Below are positions 16,040-23,155 of a DNA stretch of 24,601 nt, in pieces; position 1 is the first letter of the stretch, and every line of letters begins with the position of its first letter. The notes under the pieces were generated by a model, which searched no databases, was not told where the DNA came from, and was given only the letters and a program-made list of their open reading frames with translations. A program made the translations under genes and the position numbers. Source of the DNA: UBA9410 sp036123635 (lineage in GTDB: Bacteria > Actinomycetota > Acidimicrobiia > Acidimicrobiales > MedAcidi-G1); contig JAZADL010000022.1 in assembly GCA_036123635.1 (NCBI GenBank), forward strand, positions 1-24,601. The letters run 5' to 3'.

Positions 16040-16225
16040 TCACCAGCTTGACTTCGTCAGCCCGGGGATCTCCCCGGCGTGGGCCATGTTCCGCAGGCAG
16101 ACCCGACAGAGGTTGAAGGCACGGTAAACCGACCGCGGTCGGCCGCAACGGCGGCACCGCGTGTAGGCGCGAACCTTGAACTTTGGGGTCTTCTGTTGCT
16201 TATTGACCAGTGCTTTCTTGGCCAC
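16040..16225 (-). CDS. rpsN: Small ribosomal subunit protein uS14, zinc-binding type Z
   Basis: S14 lies in the 30S head. At 61 residues this is the short zinc form: Cys24, Cys27, Cys40 and Cys43 form a zinc ribbon in YTRCRRCGRPRSVYRAFNLC and RVCLRNMAHAGEIPGLTKSSW-type sequence. The start is GTG 16225, overlapping the rplE stop by one base. The long zinc-free S14 found elsewhere in some actinobacterial genomes is not in this window. Confidence 0.97.
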   Translation of the reverse strand: MAKKALVNKQQKTPKFKVRAYTRCRRCGRPRSVYRAFNLCRVCLRNMAHAGEIPGLTKSSW

Positions 16226-16794
16226 TACTGCCCTTCCTTCCGGAATGGGAAACCGAACGCCGTGAGCAGTGCCTGCCCACTGGCGTCGTCGGACGCGGAT
16301 GTCACGATCGTGATGTCCATTCCCCGGGTTCGATCGACCTTGTCGTAGTCGACCTCCGGGAAGATGAGCTGCTCGGTCACTCCGAACGTATAGTTCCCGT
16401 TTCCGTCAAACGACCGGGGACTGAGGCCGCGGAAGTCACGGATCCGGGGAATAGCCAGGGTGATCAGACGGTCCAAGAACTCGTACATGCGGTCGCCCCG
16501 CAGTGTGGCCTTGGCGCCAATGGCCTGGCCTTCGCGGAGCTTGAAGTTCGAGACGGACTTGCGAGCGCGGGTGATGAGCGGTTTCTGACCGGTGATGACC
16601 TCGAGATCGGCCACCGCCCCGTCTAGGAGTTTGGCCTGCTGGGCGGCATCGCCGACACCCATATTGACCACAATCTTCTCCAGTCGCGGAACCTGCATCA
16701 CGTTGGACAGCCCCAACTCGTCTTTGAGGGCGTCGCGGATCTGGGCGCTGTAGAGCTCGCGCAGCCGCACACTCACTGTCATGGTGTCAGCCAT
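16225..16794 (-). CDS. rplE: Large ribosomal subunit protein uL5
   Basis: L5 binds 5S rRNA and forms a bridge to S13 that contacts P-site tRNA. The 189-residue product shows RLEKIVVNMGVGDAAQQAK, EVITGQKPLITRARKSVSNF and KLREGQAIGAKATLRGDRMY. Further on are RIRDFRGLSPRSFDGNGNYT and EQLIFPEVDYDKVDRTRGMD, followed by the end FGFPFRKEGQ. The ATG at 16794 overlaps the rplX stop by eight bases, indicating coupled translation. Confidence 0.98.
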   Translation of the reverse strand: MADTMTVSVRLRELYSAQIRDALKDELGLSNVMQVPRLEKIVVNMGVGDAAQQAKLLDGAVADLEVITGQKPLITRARKSVSNFKLREGQAIGAKATLRGDRMYEFLDRLITLAIPRIRDFRGLSPRSFDGNGNYTFGVTEQLIFPEVDYDKVDRTRGMDITIVTSASDDASGQALLTAFGFPFRKEGQ

Positions 16795-17101
16795 CGAGGT
16801 CCACCCCCGTCCGCTTACAGATCCGCACCTTGTCGCCGGCGTCGTTATATCGATAGCCGATGCGGGTGGGACGACCGTCCGATGGGCTCAACACGGCGAC
16901 GTTGGAGGCTTCGACAGGCATGGCCTTGTCGATGATCCCGCCCTGCATGGTGGCGTTGGTCGGCTTCTGGTGACGCTTGGCGATGTTGACGCCATCCACG
17001 ATTACCTTGTTCTCGGCGGGCATGGCCCGACTCACGTTGCCCTCCTTGCCCCGGTCCTTGCCGGCCAAGACACGTACCTTGTCGCCCTTCTTGATCTTCA
17101 T
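16787..17101 (-). CDS. rplX: Large ribosomal subunit protein uL24
   Basis: L24 starts 50S assembly and sits beside the tunnel exit. I start at ATG 17101, giving 104 residues and leaving one base after the rplN stop. The frame is open 64 codons upstream, but that is the shadow of rplN. The KOW motif is KKGDKVRVLAGKDRGKEGNV; then come VDGVNIAKRHQKPTNATMQG and GGIIDKAMPVEASNVAVLSP. The end DKVRICKRTGVDLDG is typical. Confidence 0.97.
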   Translation of the reverse strand: MKIKKGDKVRVLAGKDRGKEGNVSRAMPAENKVIVDGVNIAKRHQKPTNATMQGGIIDKAMPVEASNVAVLSPSDGRPTRIGYRYNDAGDKVRICKRTGVDLDG

Positions 17102-17102
17102 C

Positions 17103-17471
17103 TCAGAGCACCTCCGGGGCGAGCGAGACAATCCGCATGAACTTGTGGTCTCGCAATTCCCGACCCACCGGGCCAAAGATGCGGGTCCCACGCGGCTGGT
17201 TCTGGTCGTTGATGAGCACTGCGGCGTTCTCGTCAAAGCGAATGTAGGACCCGTCGAGACGACGACGCTCTTTCTTGGTGCGCACCACAACACACCTCAC
17301 GACCTCGCCCTTCTTGACCGCCGCGCCCGGGTTGGCGTCCTTCACCGTGGCGGTGAACACGTCGCCGATCGACGCGTAGCGGCGCTTCGAGCCGCCGAGC
17401 ACCTTGATGCAAAGCACCTCGCGGGCACCTGAGTTGTCCGCCACCCGGAGTCGGGTCTCCTGCTGGATCAT
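17103..17471 (-). CDS. rplN: Large ribosomal subunit protein uL14
   Basis: L14 lies at the subunit interface and contacts 16S helix 14; it is also the docking site of the silencing factor RsfS. The 122-residue product begins MIQQETRLRVADNSGAREVL. It shows IKVLGGSKRRYASIGDVFTA, VKDANPGAAVKKGEVVRCVV and INDQNQPRGTRIFGPVGREL. The length and residues follow the family closely. The start overlaps the rpsQ stop by one base (TAATG). Confidence 0.98.
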   Translation of the reverse strand: MIQQETRLRVADNSGAREVLCIKVLGGSKRRYASIGDVFTATVKDANPGAAVKKGEVVRCVVVRTKKERRRLDGSYIRFDENAAVLINDQNQPRGTRIFGPVGRELRDHKFMRIVSLAPEVL

Positions 17472-17752
17472 TACTTCGCCCTTTCCAGGATCTCGACCAG
17501 GCGCCAGCGCTTGAGTTTGGACAACGGCCGGGTCTCCTGGACTCGCACGCGATCCCCAATGTTCATCTGGTTCTCCTCGTCGTGGACGTGGAGGCGCTTG
17601 GTCCGCTGGACGGTCTTGGCGTACCGGCGGTGACGGACCCGGTCGACCGTCTCCACGATCGCCGTCTTGTCCTGGACGTCAGACACCACGAAGCCCTCGC
17701 GTACCTTGCGGCGGTTCGAACGCCCTGTGGTTGGTTCGGTCATCTCGGCCAT
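17471..17752 (-). CDS. rpsQ: Small ribosomal subunit protein uS17
   Basis: S17 is an early-binding 30S protein with an OB fold. The 93-residue product begins MAEMTEPTTGRSNRRKVREG and shows FVVSDVQDKTAIVETVDRVR, HRRYAKTVQRTKRLHVHDEE and IGDRVRVQETRPLSKLKRWR. The first few residues are unconserved, so the ATG three codons later (17743) is possible. The ATG at 17752 overlaps the rpmC stop by one base, like its neighbours. Confidence 0.97.
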   Translation of the reverse strand: MAEMTEPTTGRSNRRKVREGFVVSDVQDKTAIVETVDRVRHRRYAKTVQRTKRLHVHDEENQMNIGDRVRVQETRPLSKLKRWRLVEILERAK

Positions 17753-17988
17753 CAGTCGGCCACCTCCTCGTTGACCGCCTCGAGAGCGTCGGCGGCGTCG
17801 ATCTCCCGGGCTCGTATCTCGGTGAGCACACGGGCGATCTCTTTCTTGACCAATCCGACCCGGGCGTAGTTCTCCAACTGGCCGGTAACCAGCTGGAACC
17901 GCAGGTTGAACAACTCCTCCTTGGCATCACTGAAGCGCTCCAGGAGGTCGGTGTCGCCGAGGTCGGTCAAAGACCTGTTCTTAGCCAT
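17752..17988 (-). CDS. rpmC: Large ribosomal subunit protein uL29
   Basis: L29 sits at the tunnel exit beside L23, near the docking site of trigger factor and SRP. The 78-residue product is a two-helix hairpin: LTDLGDTDLLERFSDAKEEL, FNLRFQLVTGQLENYARVGL and VKKEIARVLTEIRAREIDAA. A short acidic tail (ALEAVNEEVAD) follows. It starts two bases after the rplP stop. Confidence 0.97.
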   Translation of the reverse strand: MAKNRSLTDLGDTDLLERFSDAKEELFNLRFQLVTGQLENYARVGLVKKEIARVLTEIRAREIDAADALEAVNEEVAD

Positions 17989-17990
17989 GG

Positions 17991-18407
17991 CTAGAAACCC
18001 TCCTCCCGGGCGATGAAGCGAGCCTTGATGGGCAGCTTCTGAATGGCACGGTTAAGGGCGGCCCGGGCCACCTCGGCGTCGGAGTACGACAACTCGAACA
18101 GCACTCGGCCGGGCTTCACGACAGCGACCCAGTGTTCGGGGTTTCCCTTGCCAGACCCCATCCGGGTCTCGGCCGGCTTCTCCGTGACGGGCTTGTCCGG
18201 GAAGACGTTGATCCAGACTTTGCCACCGCGCTTGATATGGCGGGTCATGGCAATACGGGCGGCCTCGATCTGCCGGGCCGTGATCCAGCCCGGCTCGAGG
18301 GCTTGAATCCCGAACTCACCAAAGGTGATCTCGGTTTGGCCCTTGGAGGCACCCCTCATCCGTCCGCGGTGGTGCTTGCGGTGGCGGACCTTCTTCGGCA
18401 TCAGCAC
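17991..18407 (-). CDS. rplP: Large ribosomal subunit protein uL16
   Basis: L16 helps position the A-site tRNA and is a late 50S assembly protein. The 138-residue product starts at GTG 18407 (MLMPKKVRHRKHHRGRMRGA), two bases after the rpsC stop. It shows KGQTEITFGEFGIQALEPGW, ITARQIEAARIAMTRHIKRG and GGKVWINVFPDKPVTEKPAE. The segment TRMGSGKGNPEHWVAVVKPG is the conserved arginine- and glycine-rich loop near the peptidyl-transferase centre. Confidence 0.98.
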   Translation of the reverse strand: MLMPKKVRHRKHHRGRMRGASKGQTEITFGEFGIQALEPGWITARQIEAARIAMTRHIKRGGKVWINVFPDKPVTEKPAETRMGSGKGNPEHWVAVVKPGRVLFELSYSDAEVARAALNRAIQKLPIKARFIAREEGF

Positions 18408-18409
18408 GG

Positions 18410-19348
18410 TCAGTCACCGTCCCCGCCACGGAAGTGCGGCGTCTCGTGGGCTTCGCGGGTGGAAGCCTCGATGGCCTCCTCTTCCGCTAAGAGCTTCTCG
18501 AATTCGGCGTCGCCCTCCTTGACCAGGGGTGCCGGGTCGGCATCGGGTACCTCGTCCACTGAAGCCTCAGTATCCGGGGCCTCAGATACCTCGACAACTT
18601 CAGTCCGACGGCGGGCCGCAGCCGACGACACCACGGTGCGCTGCTTGGCCTGGCCTGAAGTCTCCCCGGCGGCCATGGCGGCCTCCTTGGTGATCTTGTC
18701 CTCAAGGAGACTCTTGTAGGGCAAGATGTCACCCTTGTAGATCCAAACCTTCACACCGATGCGGCCGTAGGTGGTCCGGGCCTCGCGGAAGCCGTAGTCG
18801 ATGTCAGCCCGCAGGGTATGCAGCGGTACCCGACCCTCCCGGTACCACTCGGTGCGGGACATTTCGGCGCCTCCCAGGCGTCCCGAGCACTGGACCCGGA
18901 TACCGAGGCCGCCAGCCTTCTGGGCGTTCTGCACGGCCCGCTTCATGGCCCGTCGGAAGGCGACCCGACCAGCCAACTGGTCAGCCACACCCTGGGCGAT
19001 AAGAGCGGCGTCGAGCTCCGGTTCTTTAATCTCCTGGATGTTGAGCTGGACGGCGTGATTCCCCGTGATTTGTCCCAGGCCGGCTCGCAGGCGATCGGCC
19101 TCAGCACCCTTGCGCCCGATGACGATGCCCGGCCGGGCGGTGTGGACGTCGACCCGGACCCGGTCCCGTGTGCGTTCCACCTCGACGCGGCTGATGGCGG
19201 CGTGCGGCAACTCATTCATGAGGTAGTCGCGGACCTTCCAGTCCTGGACAAGGTTGTCGGCGTACTCCTGCCGGGTGGCGAACCATCGCGACTTCCAGTC
19301 GGTGGTGATCCCCAGGCGGAAGCCGTACGGATTGACCTTCTGGCCCAT
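18410..19348 (-). CDS. rpsC: Small ribosomal subunit protein uS3 with acidic C-terminal extension
   Basis: S3 forms part of the mRNA entry channel and its helicase activity. The 312-residue protein begins MGQKVNPYGFRLGITTDWKS. The KH domain (about 40-110) has the RNA-binding loop ARPGIVIGRKGAEADRL. The C-terminal S3 domain shows GRVAFRRAMKRAVQNAQKAG and GRLGGAEMSRTEWYREGRVP. The usual core ends near residue 212; the remaining 100 residues are low-complexity and acidic, with EVSEAPDTEASVDEVPDADP, EFEKLLAEEEAIEAS and an end in HFRGGDGD. Tails of this kind occur on other actinobacterial S3 proteins, with no known function that I can assign. It overlaps the rplV stop by one base. Confidence 0.97.
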   Translation of the reverse strand: MGQKVNPYGFRLGITTDWKSRWFATRQEYADNLVQDWKVRDYLMNELPHAAISRVEVERTRDRVRVDVHTARPGIVIGRKGAEADRLRAGLGQITGNHAVQLNIQEIKEPELDAALIAQGVADQLAGRVAFRRAMKRAVQNAQKAGGLGIRVQCSGRLGGAEMSRTEWYREGRVPLHTLRADIDYGFREARTTYGRIGVKVWIYKGDILPYKSLLEDKITKEAAMAAGETSGQAKQRTVVSSAAARRRTEVVEVSEAPDTEASVDEVPDADPAPLVKEGDAEFEKLLAEEEAIEASTREAHETPHFRGGDGD

Positions 19349-20088
19349 CAGTTGGCCTCTTTCTGCGTGTCATCAGCCGACTGGTCGGCGTCGGTCTCTT
19401 CGGTGGTCTCGTCGGCCACTGGTTCATCCACAGCGGCCTCGACGACCTCGTCGGCGATTACCTCGTCGATCTCGACGACCTCGTCGGCGGTCGGCTCGTC
19501 GGCGGTCGGCTCGTCGGCCACTGGTTCATCCACAGCGACCTCGACGACCTCGTCGGCCGGAGTGTTCTCCGCGCCATCCTCGTGATCGTGATCGTGATCG
19601 TGCTCCGCCTCCTCGGCCGCCGCCCTACTGCGCTCGACGCGCTGGCGGCGAGCCTCAGCGGCTTGGGTGCTGGAACCAGCCCGACCACGGGCTTCCTCGC
19701 GCTTTCGGAGGTCTTCAAGAGTGGTCTCGTCGTATCGGTTCACGATGATCGTGATGTGGCAGGTCCGCTTGTTGATGCGGGTGGCTCTTCCCCGAGCTCG
19801 GGGACGCCACCGCTTAAGCGTCGGACCCTCATCGGCGTAACAGGCTGACACGTAAAGCTCCTCAGCCGAGATGCCGTCGTTGTTCTCAGCATTGGCCACC
19901 GCTGAGTCGAGACACTTAGCAATCACGTCGGAGACAGCGCGCTCGGAGAAAGCTGTGATCTCGGCTGCTCGGCCGTAAGACTCGCCCCGGATCAGGTCGA
20001 GAACCTCGCGGGCCTTGGAGGCTGAGACCCGGACGTACCGGGCAACGGCCCGGGTACCCGGACGCTCGTTGGTCTTGACAGCGACCAT
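19348..20088 (-). CDS. rplV: Large ribosomal subunit protein uL22 with long acidic His-rich tail
   Basis: L22 lines the exit tunnel with L4 and binds all 23S domains. The core (1 to about 118) is normal: ARYVRVSASKAREVLDLIRG, AENNDGISAEELYVSACYAD, GPTLKRWRPRARGRATRINK and RTCHITIIVNR. It is followed by about 128 extra residues, making the protein 246 long against about 110-130 usually. The tail starts with a basic coil-like segment (KREEARGRAGSSTQAAEARR), then HDHDHDHE (163-170), then acidic repeats. The unit ADEVVE(V/A)AVDEPVADE appears at 178-193 and 212-227, with ADEPT repeats between. The start overlaps the rpsS stop by one base. The tail probably projects from the ribosome surface; its role is unknown. 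Confidence 0.97.
   Translation of the reverse strand: MVAVKTNERPGTRAVARYVRVSASKAREVLDLIRGESYGRAAEITAFSERAVSDVIAKCLDSAVANAENNDGISAEELYVSACYADEGPTLKRWRPRARGRATRINKRTCHITIIVNRYDETTLEDLRKREEARGRAGSSTQAAEARRQRVERSRAAAEEAEHDHDHDHEDGAENTPADEVVEVAVDEPVADEPTADEPTADEVVEIDEVIADEVVEAAVDEPVADETTEETDADQSADDTQKEAN
19408..19557. repeat. Internal direct repeats in the rplV tail
   Basis: Two 48-bp copies (19408-19455 and 19510-19557) differ at only one base, and both stay in the rplV frame. Between them lie shorter 15-bp tandem units encoding TADEP, and a CGTGAT-type 6-bp repeat at about 19581-19600 encodes the His-Asp run. The near identity at DNA level, not just protein level, points to a recent duplication within the gene. 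Confidence 0.8.
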
Positions 20089-20366
20089 TAGCGCTGACCG
20101 CCCCTCTCCTGGCCAGCGTGGAACCGAAAGGTCCGGGTGGGAGCAAACTCACCGAGTTTGTGGCCGACCATCGACTCGGTCACATATACCGGGACGTGCT
20201 TGCGGCCGTCGTGCACACCAAGCGTGTGACCGACCATCTCGGGCACGATGGTGGACCGACGGGACCACGTCCGGATGACCTTTTTCTCGCCGGACTCATT
20301 CAGGACGTCGACCTTCTTCAGGAGATGGTCGTCCACGAACGGACCCTTCTTGAGACTCCTCGGCAT
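20088..20366 (-). CDS. rpsS: Small ribosomal subunit protein uS19
   Basis: S19 forms a complex with S13 in the 30S head. The 92-residue product begins MPRSLKKGPFVDDHLLKKVD. It shows VIRTWSRRSTIVPEMVGHTL, VHDGRKHVPVYVTESMVGHK and GEFAPTRTFRFHAG, all conserved. It starts six bases after the rplB stop and overlaps rplV by one base, the standard S10 order. Confidence 0.98.
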   Translation of the reverse strand: MPRSLKKGPFVDDHLLKKVDVLNESGEKKVIRTWSRRSTIVPEMVGHTLGVHDGRKHVPVYVTESMVGHKLGEFAPTRTFRFHAGQERGGQR

Positions 20367-20372
20367 CGCCGA

Positions 20373-21209
20373 TTACCTCCGCGACCCACGCCGACGACGA
20401 CGGCGCACGATCAACTTGTCGGACTGCTTGCCCCGCTTACGGGTACGGCCCTCGGGCTTTCCCCAGGGGGACACTGGGTGACGGCCACCGGAAGACTTAC
20501 CCTCGCCACCACCCAAGGGGTGGTCGACCGGGTTCATCACCACGCCGCGGGACTGGGGACGGATGCCCTTCCAGCGGTTTCGACCGGCCTTGCCGATCTT
20601 GGTGAGCTCGTGCTCTTGGTTACCCACCTCGCCGATCGTGGCTCGGCAGTCGATACGGACCCGCCGCATCTCCGTACTGGGTAGACGGAGGGTGGCGTGG
20701 TCGCCCTCTTTGGCCACCAGTTGGACGCTGGAGCCGGCACTACGGGCAATCTTTCCACCACCGTCGGGCTGCATCTCCACGTTGTGGACGACCGTACCGA
20801 CGGGGATGTAACGCAGCGGCAGGGCGTTGCCGGCCTTAATCTCGCTGCCTTGGCCGGACTGCAAGGTCTCGCCGACCTGCACGCCACGGGGAGCCAGGAT
20901 GTAACGCTTCTCACCATCGTGGTAGTGCAGAAGGAGGATGCGGCAACTGCGGTTGGGGTCGTACTCGACGGCCGCCACCTTGGCCGGTACGCCATCCTTG
21001 TTCCGGCGAAAGTCGATGACCCGGTACTGGCGCTTGTGGCCACCGCCGCGGTGCCGCGACGTCATCCGGCCGTAGTTATTTCGACCACCGGTGCTGGTCT
21101 TCTTCTCAGTCAACGAGCGCTCCGGGGCAGTCTTGGTGATGTCCGAGAAGTCAGCGACGGTCTGGAACCGGCGGCCGGGACTGGTCGGCTTGCGCTTGCG
21201 CTGCGGCAT
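20373..21209 (-). CDS. rplB: Large ribosomal subunit protein uL2
   Basis: L2 is needed for subunit association and supports the peptidyl-transferase centre. I start at ATG 21209 (MPQRKRKPTSPGRRFQTVAD), four bases after the rplW stop, giving 278 residues; eleven upstream in-frame residues belong to the rplW overlap. Motifs include RNNYGRMTSRHRGGGHKRQY, YDPNRSCRILLLHYHDGEKR and YILAPRGVQVGETLQSG. The conserved C-terminal loop NPVDHPLGGGEGKSSGGRHP contains the histidine linked to peptidyl-transferase function. Confidence 0.98.
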   Translation of the reverse strand: MPQRKRKPTSPGRRFQTVADFSDITKTAPERSLTEKKTSTGGRNNYGRMTSRHRGGGHKRQYRVIDFRRNKDGVPAKVAAVEYDPNRSCRILLLHYHDGEKRYILAPRGVQVGETLQSGQGSEIKAGNALPLRYIPVGTVVHNVEMQPDGGGKIARSAGSSVQLVAKEGDHATLRLPSTEMRRVRIDCRATIGEVGNQEHELTKIGKAGRNRWKGIRPQSRGVVMNPVDHPLGGGEGKSSGGRHPVSPWGKPEGRTRKRGKQSDKLIVRRRRRRGSRR

Positions 21210-21213
21210 GGGT

Positions 21214-21504
21214 CTAGACCTCAAACAATTCGATCGAGTCACCCTCGACGAGAGTGACGTAGGCCCGCTTAACGTCTGGACGCTTGCCGAACGTCGGCAT
21301 CCTTCGATTCCGCTTGCGCTTGCCGTCGCGGTTCAGGGTATTCACCTTGAGCACCGTGACGTCAAAGATTGACTGAACGGCGTCGCGAATCTCCGGCTTG
21401 GAGGCTGACCGAGCGACCTCGAATGTGTAGACGTTGTCCTCAAGCAGGGCATAGGACTTCTCCGACACGACCGGCTTCACGATGACGTCGCGGGCGTCCT
21501 TCAC
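21214..21504 (-). CDS. rplW: Large ribosomal subunit protein uL23
   Basis: L23 is the main docking site for trigger factor and SRP at the tunnel exit. The 96-residue product starts at GTG 21504, overlapping the rplD stop by four bases (GTGA). It shows DVIVKPVVSEKSYALLEDNV, YTFEVARSASKPEIRDAVQS and FDVTVLKVNTLNRDGKRKRN, then RRMPTFGKRPDVKRAYVTL. The length and sequence are ordinary for the family. Confidence 0.97.
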   Translation of the reverse strand: MKDARDVIVKPVVSEKSYALLEDNVYTFEVARSASKPEIRDAVQSIFDVTVLKVNTLNRDGKRKRNRRMPTFGKRPDVKRAYVTLVEGDSIELFEV

Positions 21505-22175
21505 TCTTCTTCCTCCCCGACAGGATCTGCATCCGGCTCGACCACCTGGGCGGTGTGGGTCGAAGCCTGGGTAGTGGGCAGGGTGTCCCGGGTGAAGATC
21601 ACGAAGTCGCTCACCAGAACGTCATAGGCGTTCAATTCGCCGATCGACAGCACGTGCACCGCCGGCAGGTTGGCGAAACTCTTCCAGGCGTTCTCGTCAC
21701 CACGATCAACCACCACCAGGGCCCGACCCTCCACACCGAGGGCGGCCAGGGCGGCTACCGCGTCACGGGTTTTCGGGGTCTCGAAGGTCCAGCCGTCGAC
21801 GACCACGACCCGGCCGTCAGCCGCACGGTCGCTGAGGGCGGACCTCAGGGCGAGCCGCACCATCTTCCTGGGAGTCTTCTGGGCATAACTACGGGGCTTT
21901 GGGCCAAGGGCCACACCCCCACCGCGCCACTGTGGCGACCGAATGGAACCGTGGCGGGCCCGGCCGGTGCCCTTCTGGCGCCACGGCTTGGCGCCGCCAC
22001 CTCGGGCTTCGGCCCTAGTTTGGGTGCTCTGGGTGCCCGACCGACGAGCTGCCAACTGGGCGGTCACGACCTGGTGCATGACAGCGGTGTTCGGCTCGAT
22101 ACCAAAGGTGGCCTCATCGAGTTCGACCGAACCCGCTGGGTCACCGATCTGGCTAAGCACGTCGACGGAAGCCAT
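21501..22175 (-). CDS. rplD: Large ribosomal subunit protein uL4
   Basis: L4 lines the exit tunnel opposite L22 and in E. coli represses the S10 operon through its leader RNA. The 224-residue product has the extended tunnel loop with TRAEARGGGAKPWRQKGTGR and ARHGSIRSPQWRGGGVALGP. The globular part shows SYAQKTPRKMVRLALRSALS and VVVDGWTFETPKTRDAVAAL. After the usual end near VIFTRDTL, a short acidic tail (VVEPDADPVGEEEE) follows. The start overlaps the rplC stop by one base (TGATG). Confidence 0.98.
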   Translation of the reverse strand: MASVDVLSQIGDPAGSVELDEATFGIEPNTAVMHQVVTAQLAARRSGTQSTQTRAEARGGGAKPWRQKGTGRARHGSIRSPQWRGGGVALGPKPRSYAQKTPRKMVRLALRSALSDRAADGRVVVVDGWTFETPKTRDAVAALAALGVEGRALVVVDRGDENAWKSFANLPAVHVLSIGELNAYDVLVSDFVIFTRDTLPTTQASTHTAQVVEPDADPVGEEEE

Positions 22176-22816
22176 CAGCGAGCTCCCTTTACGGCGTCGC
22201 GGATGAGGACGGTGGCCCCGCGCGGGCCGGGAACTGATCCACGTACCAGCAGGAGTTCGCGATCCGGATCGGCCTGCACGACCTCGAGGTTCAGGGTGGT
22301 GGTCTTTTGGTTGCCCAGCCGACCCGGCATGCGCTTGCCCCTAAAGATACGGGACGGAGTGGCGCACTGACCGACGGCACCCGGCTTACGGTGAACCTTG
22401 TGAGCGCCATGCGAGGCACGCTGGCCCTTGAAGCCATGGCGTTTCATGACGCCGGCGAAGCCCTTACCCTTGCTGACCGCCGTCACGTCGACCCGGCCCT
22501 GATCGGCCAGCGACTCCACGGTGATCTCCTGGCCCACCTCGTAGCCGTCGACGTCGTCGAGGCGCAGCTCGACGAGCCGCTCCCCGGCATCAACGCCACC
22601 GGCGGCGAAGTGGCCGGCCTCTGGACGGGTGAGCTTCGTCGCGTCCTTTCGACCCACGGTCACCTGCAGGGCGGTGTACCCGTCCCGTTCGGTGGTTTTT
22701 ACCTGGACAACGCGGTTGGGGCGGACACGGAGCACGGTGACAGGAAGGACGCGGTTGTCCTCATCCCACACCTGTGTCATGCCGACCTTTTCGCCGACGA
22801 TTGCCTTGTTGGCCAT
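22175..22816 (-). CDS. rplC: Large ribosomal subunit protein uL3
   Basis: L3 is an initiator of 50S assembly whose loop reaches the peptidyl-transferase centre. I start at ATG 22816 (MANKAIVGEKVGMTQVWDED), which has AGGAG five bases upstream and gives 213 residues. The frame runs open for 69 more codons upstream, but that is structured leader without family similarity. Motifs are GVMKRHGFKGQRASHGAHKV and GAVGQCATPSRIFRGKRMPG; the Gln in GAVGQ is the residue methylated by PrmB in other bacteria. It is the first gene of the long S10-spc run here because rpsJ is separated from it. Confidence 0.97.
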   Translation of the reverse strand: MANKAIVGEKVGMTQVWDEDNRVLPVTVLRVRPNRVVQVKTTERDGYTALQVTVGRKDATKLTRPEAGHFAAGGVDAGERLVELRLDDVDGYEVGQEITVESLADQGRVDVTAVSKGKGFAGVMKRHGFKGQRASHGAHKVHRKPGAVGQCATPSRIFRGKRMPGRLGNQKTTTLNLEVVQADPDRELLLVRGSVPGPRGATVLIRDAVKGAR

Positions 22817-22838
22817 GATGGCTCCTGCGACTGGCGCC

Positions 22839-22916
22839 GGAGGACTCCCTCCAACGGCTGGGCCAATTAAGTGGCCGTTCACGTGAACGCTCCGCACGGG
22901 CATAGCCCGGCGGAGC
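22839..22916 (-). promoter_or_regulatory. Chain of four inverted repeats in the rplC leader
   Basis: In transcription order there are four inverted repeats. The first is a 12-bp stem with one bulge and an AUA-type loop (22889-22916, arms GCTCCGC/GCGGAGC and CGGGC/GCCCG). The second is a perfect 14-bp palindrome CGTTCACGTGAACG (22876-22889). The third is GGCCA/TGGCC with a six-base loop (22861-22876). The fourth is GGAGG/CCTCC with a four-base loop (22839-22852), ending 22 bases before the rplC start. Neighbouring elements share single bases, and AACGGC (22853-22858) can also pair with GCCGTT (22874-22879), so alternative folds exist. No U-run follows, so these are not intrinsic terminators. 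An autoregulatory leader is an inference. Confidence 0.5.
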
Positions 22917-23001
22917 GGTGATTCGTTTGTGCCGTTCGGTTCCCGGGGGGCCTCAACGGACATCGATTGGAAACCCCGGACCCTCCGGAGTACGGGGGAC
23001 A

Positions 23002-23030
23002 ACGATACGGCCGTTCCTGGCAACCCACAA
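23002..23030 (-). promoter_or_regulatory. Candidate promoter for rplC and the S10-spc run
   Basis: The minus strand has TTGTGG (23025-23030) and TATCGT (23002-23007) separated by 17 bases. Transcription from near 22995 would give a leader of about 180 bases containing the four inverted repeats. It lies in the 339-bp non-coding stretch 22817-23155, in which I see no other gene. A promoter is needed somewhere here, because rpsJ is cut off by an opposite-strand gene. Confidence 0.4.
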
Positions 23031-23155
23031 CCGTGTCATCCGGCGGATTCCATGTGCCGGGTGCCGAACCCATCCCTGAGGTCGACCGACTCGGCCGGTA
23101 GCGTCGATGATGACGAGAGATCGGCTCCATTGCAGCATTTTTTCGACGTAATCCC

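Noticed and set aside
17102..17293. In-frame N-terminal extension of rplX
   Set aside because: It lies wholly inside rplN and is not L24-like; the internal ATG at 17101 gives the family length.
19408..19600. Possible CRISPR-like or minisatellite array
   Set aside because: The repeats are in frame, lack unique spacers of constant length and clearly encode the acidic tail of L22.
22817..23023. In-frame 69-codon N-terminal extension of rplC
   Set aside because: L3 proteins begin at the MANKAIVGEKVGMTQ-type sequence, which has its own binding site; the upstream part has hairpins and no similarity to L3.
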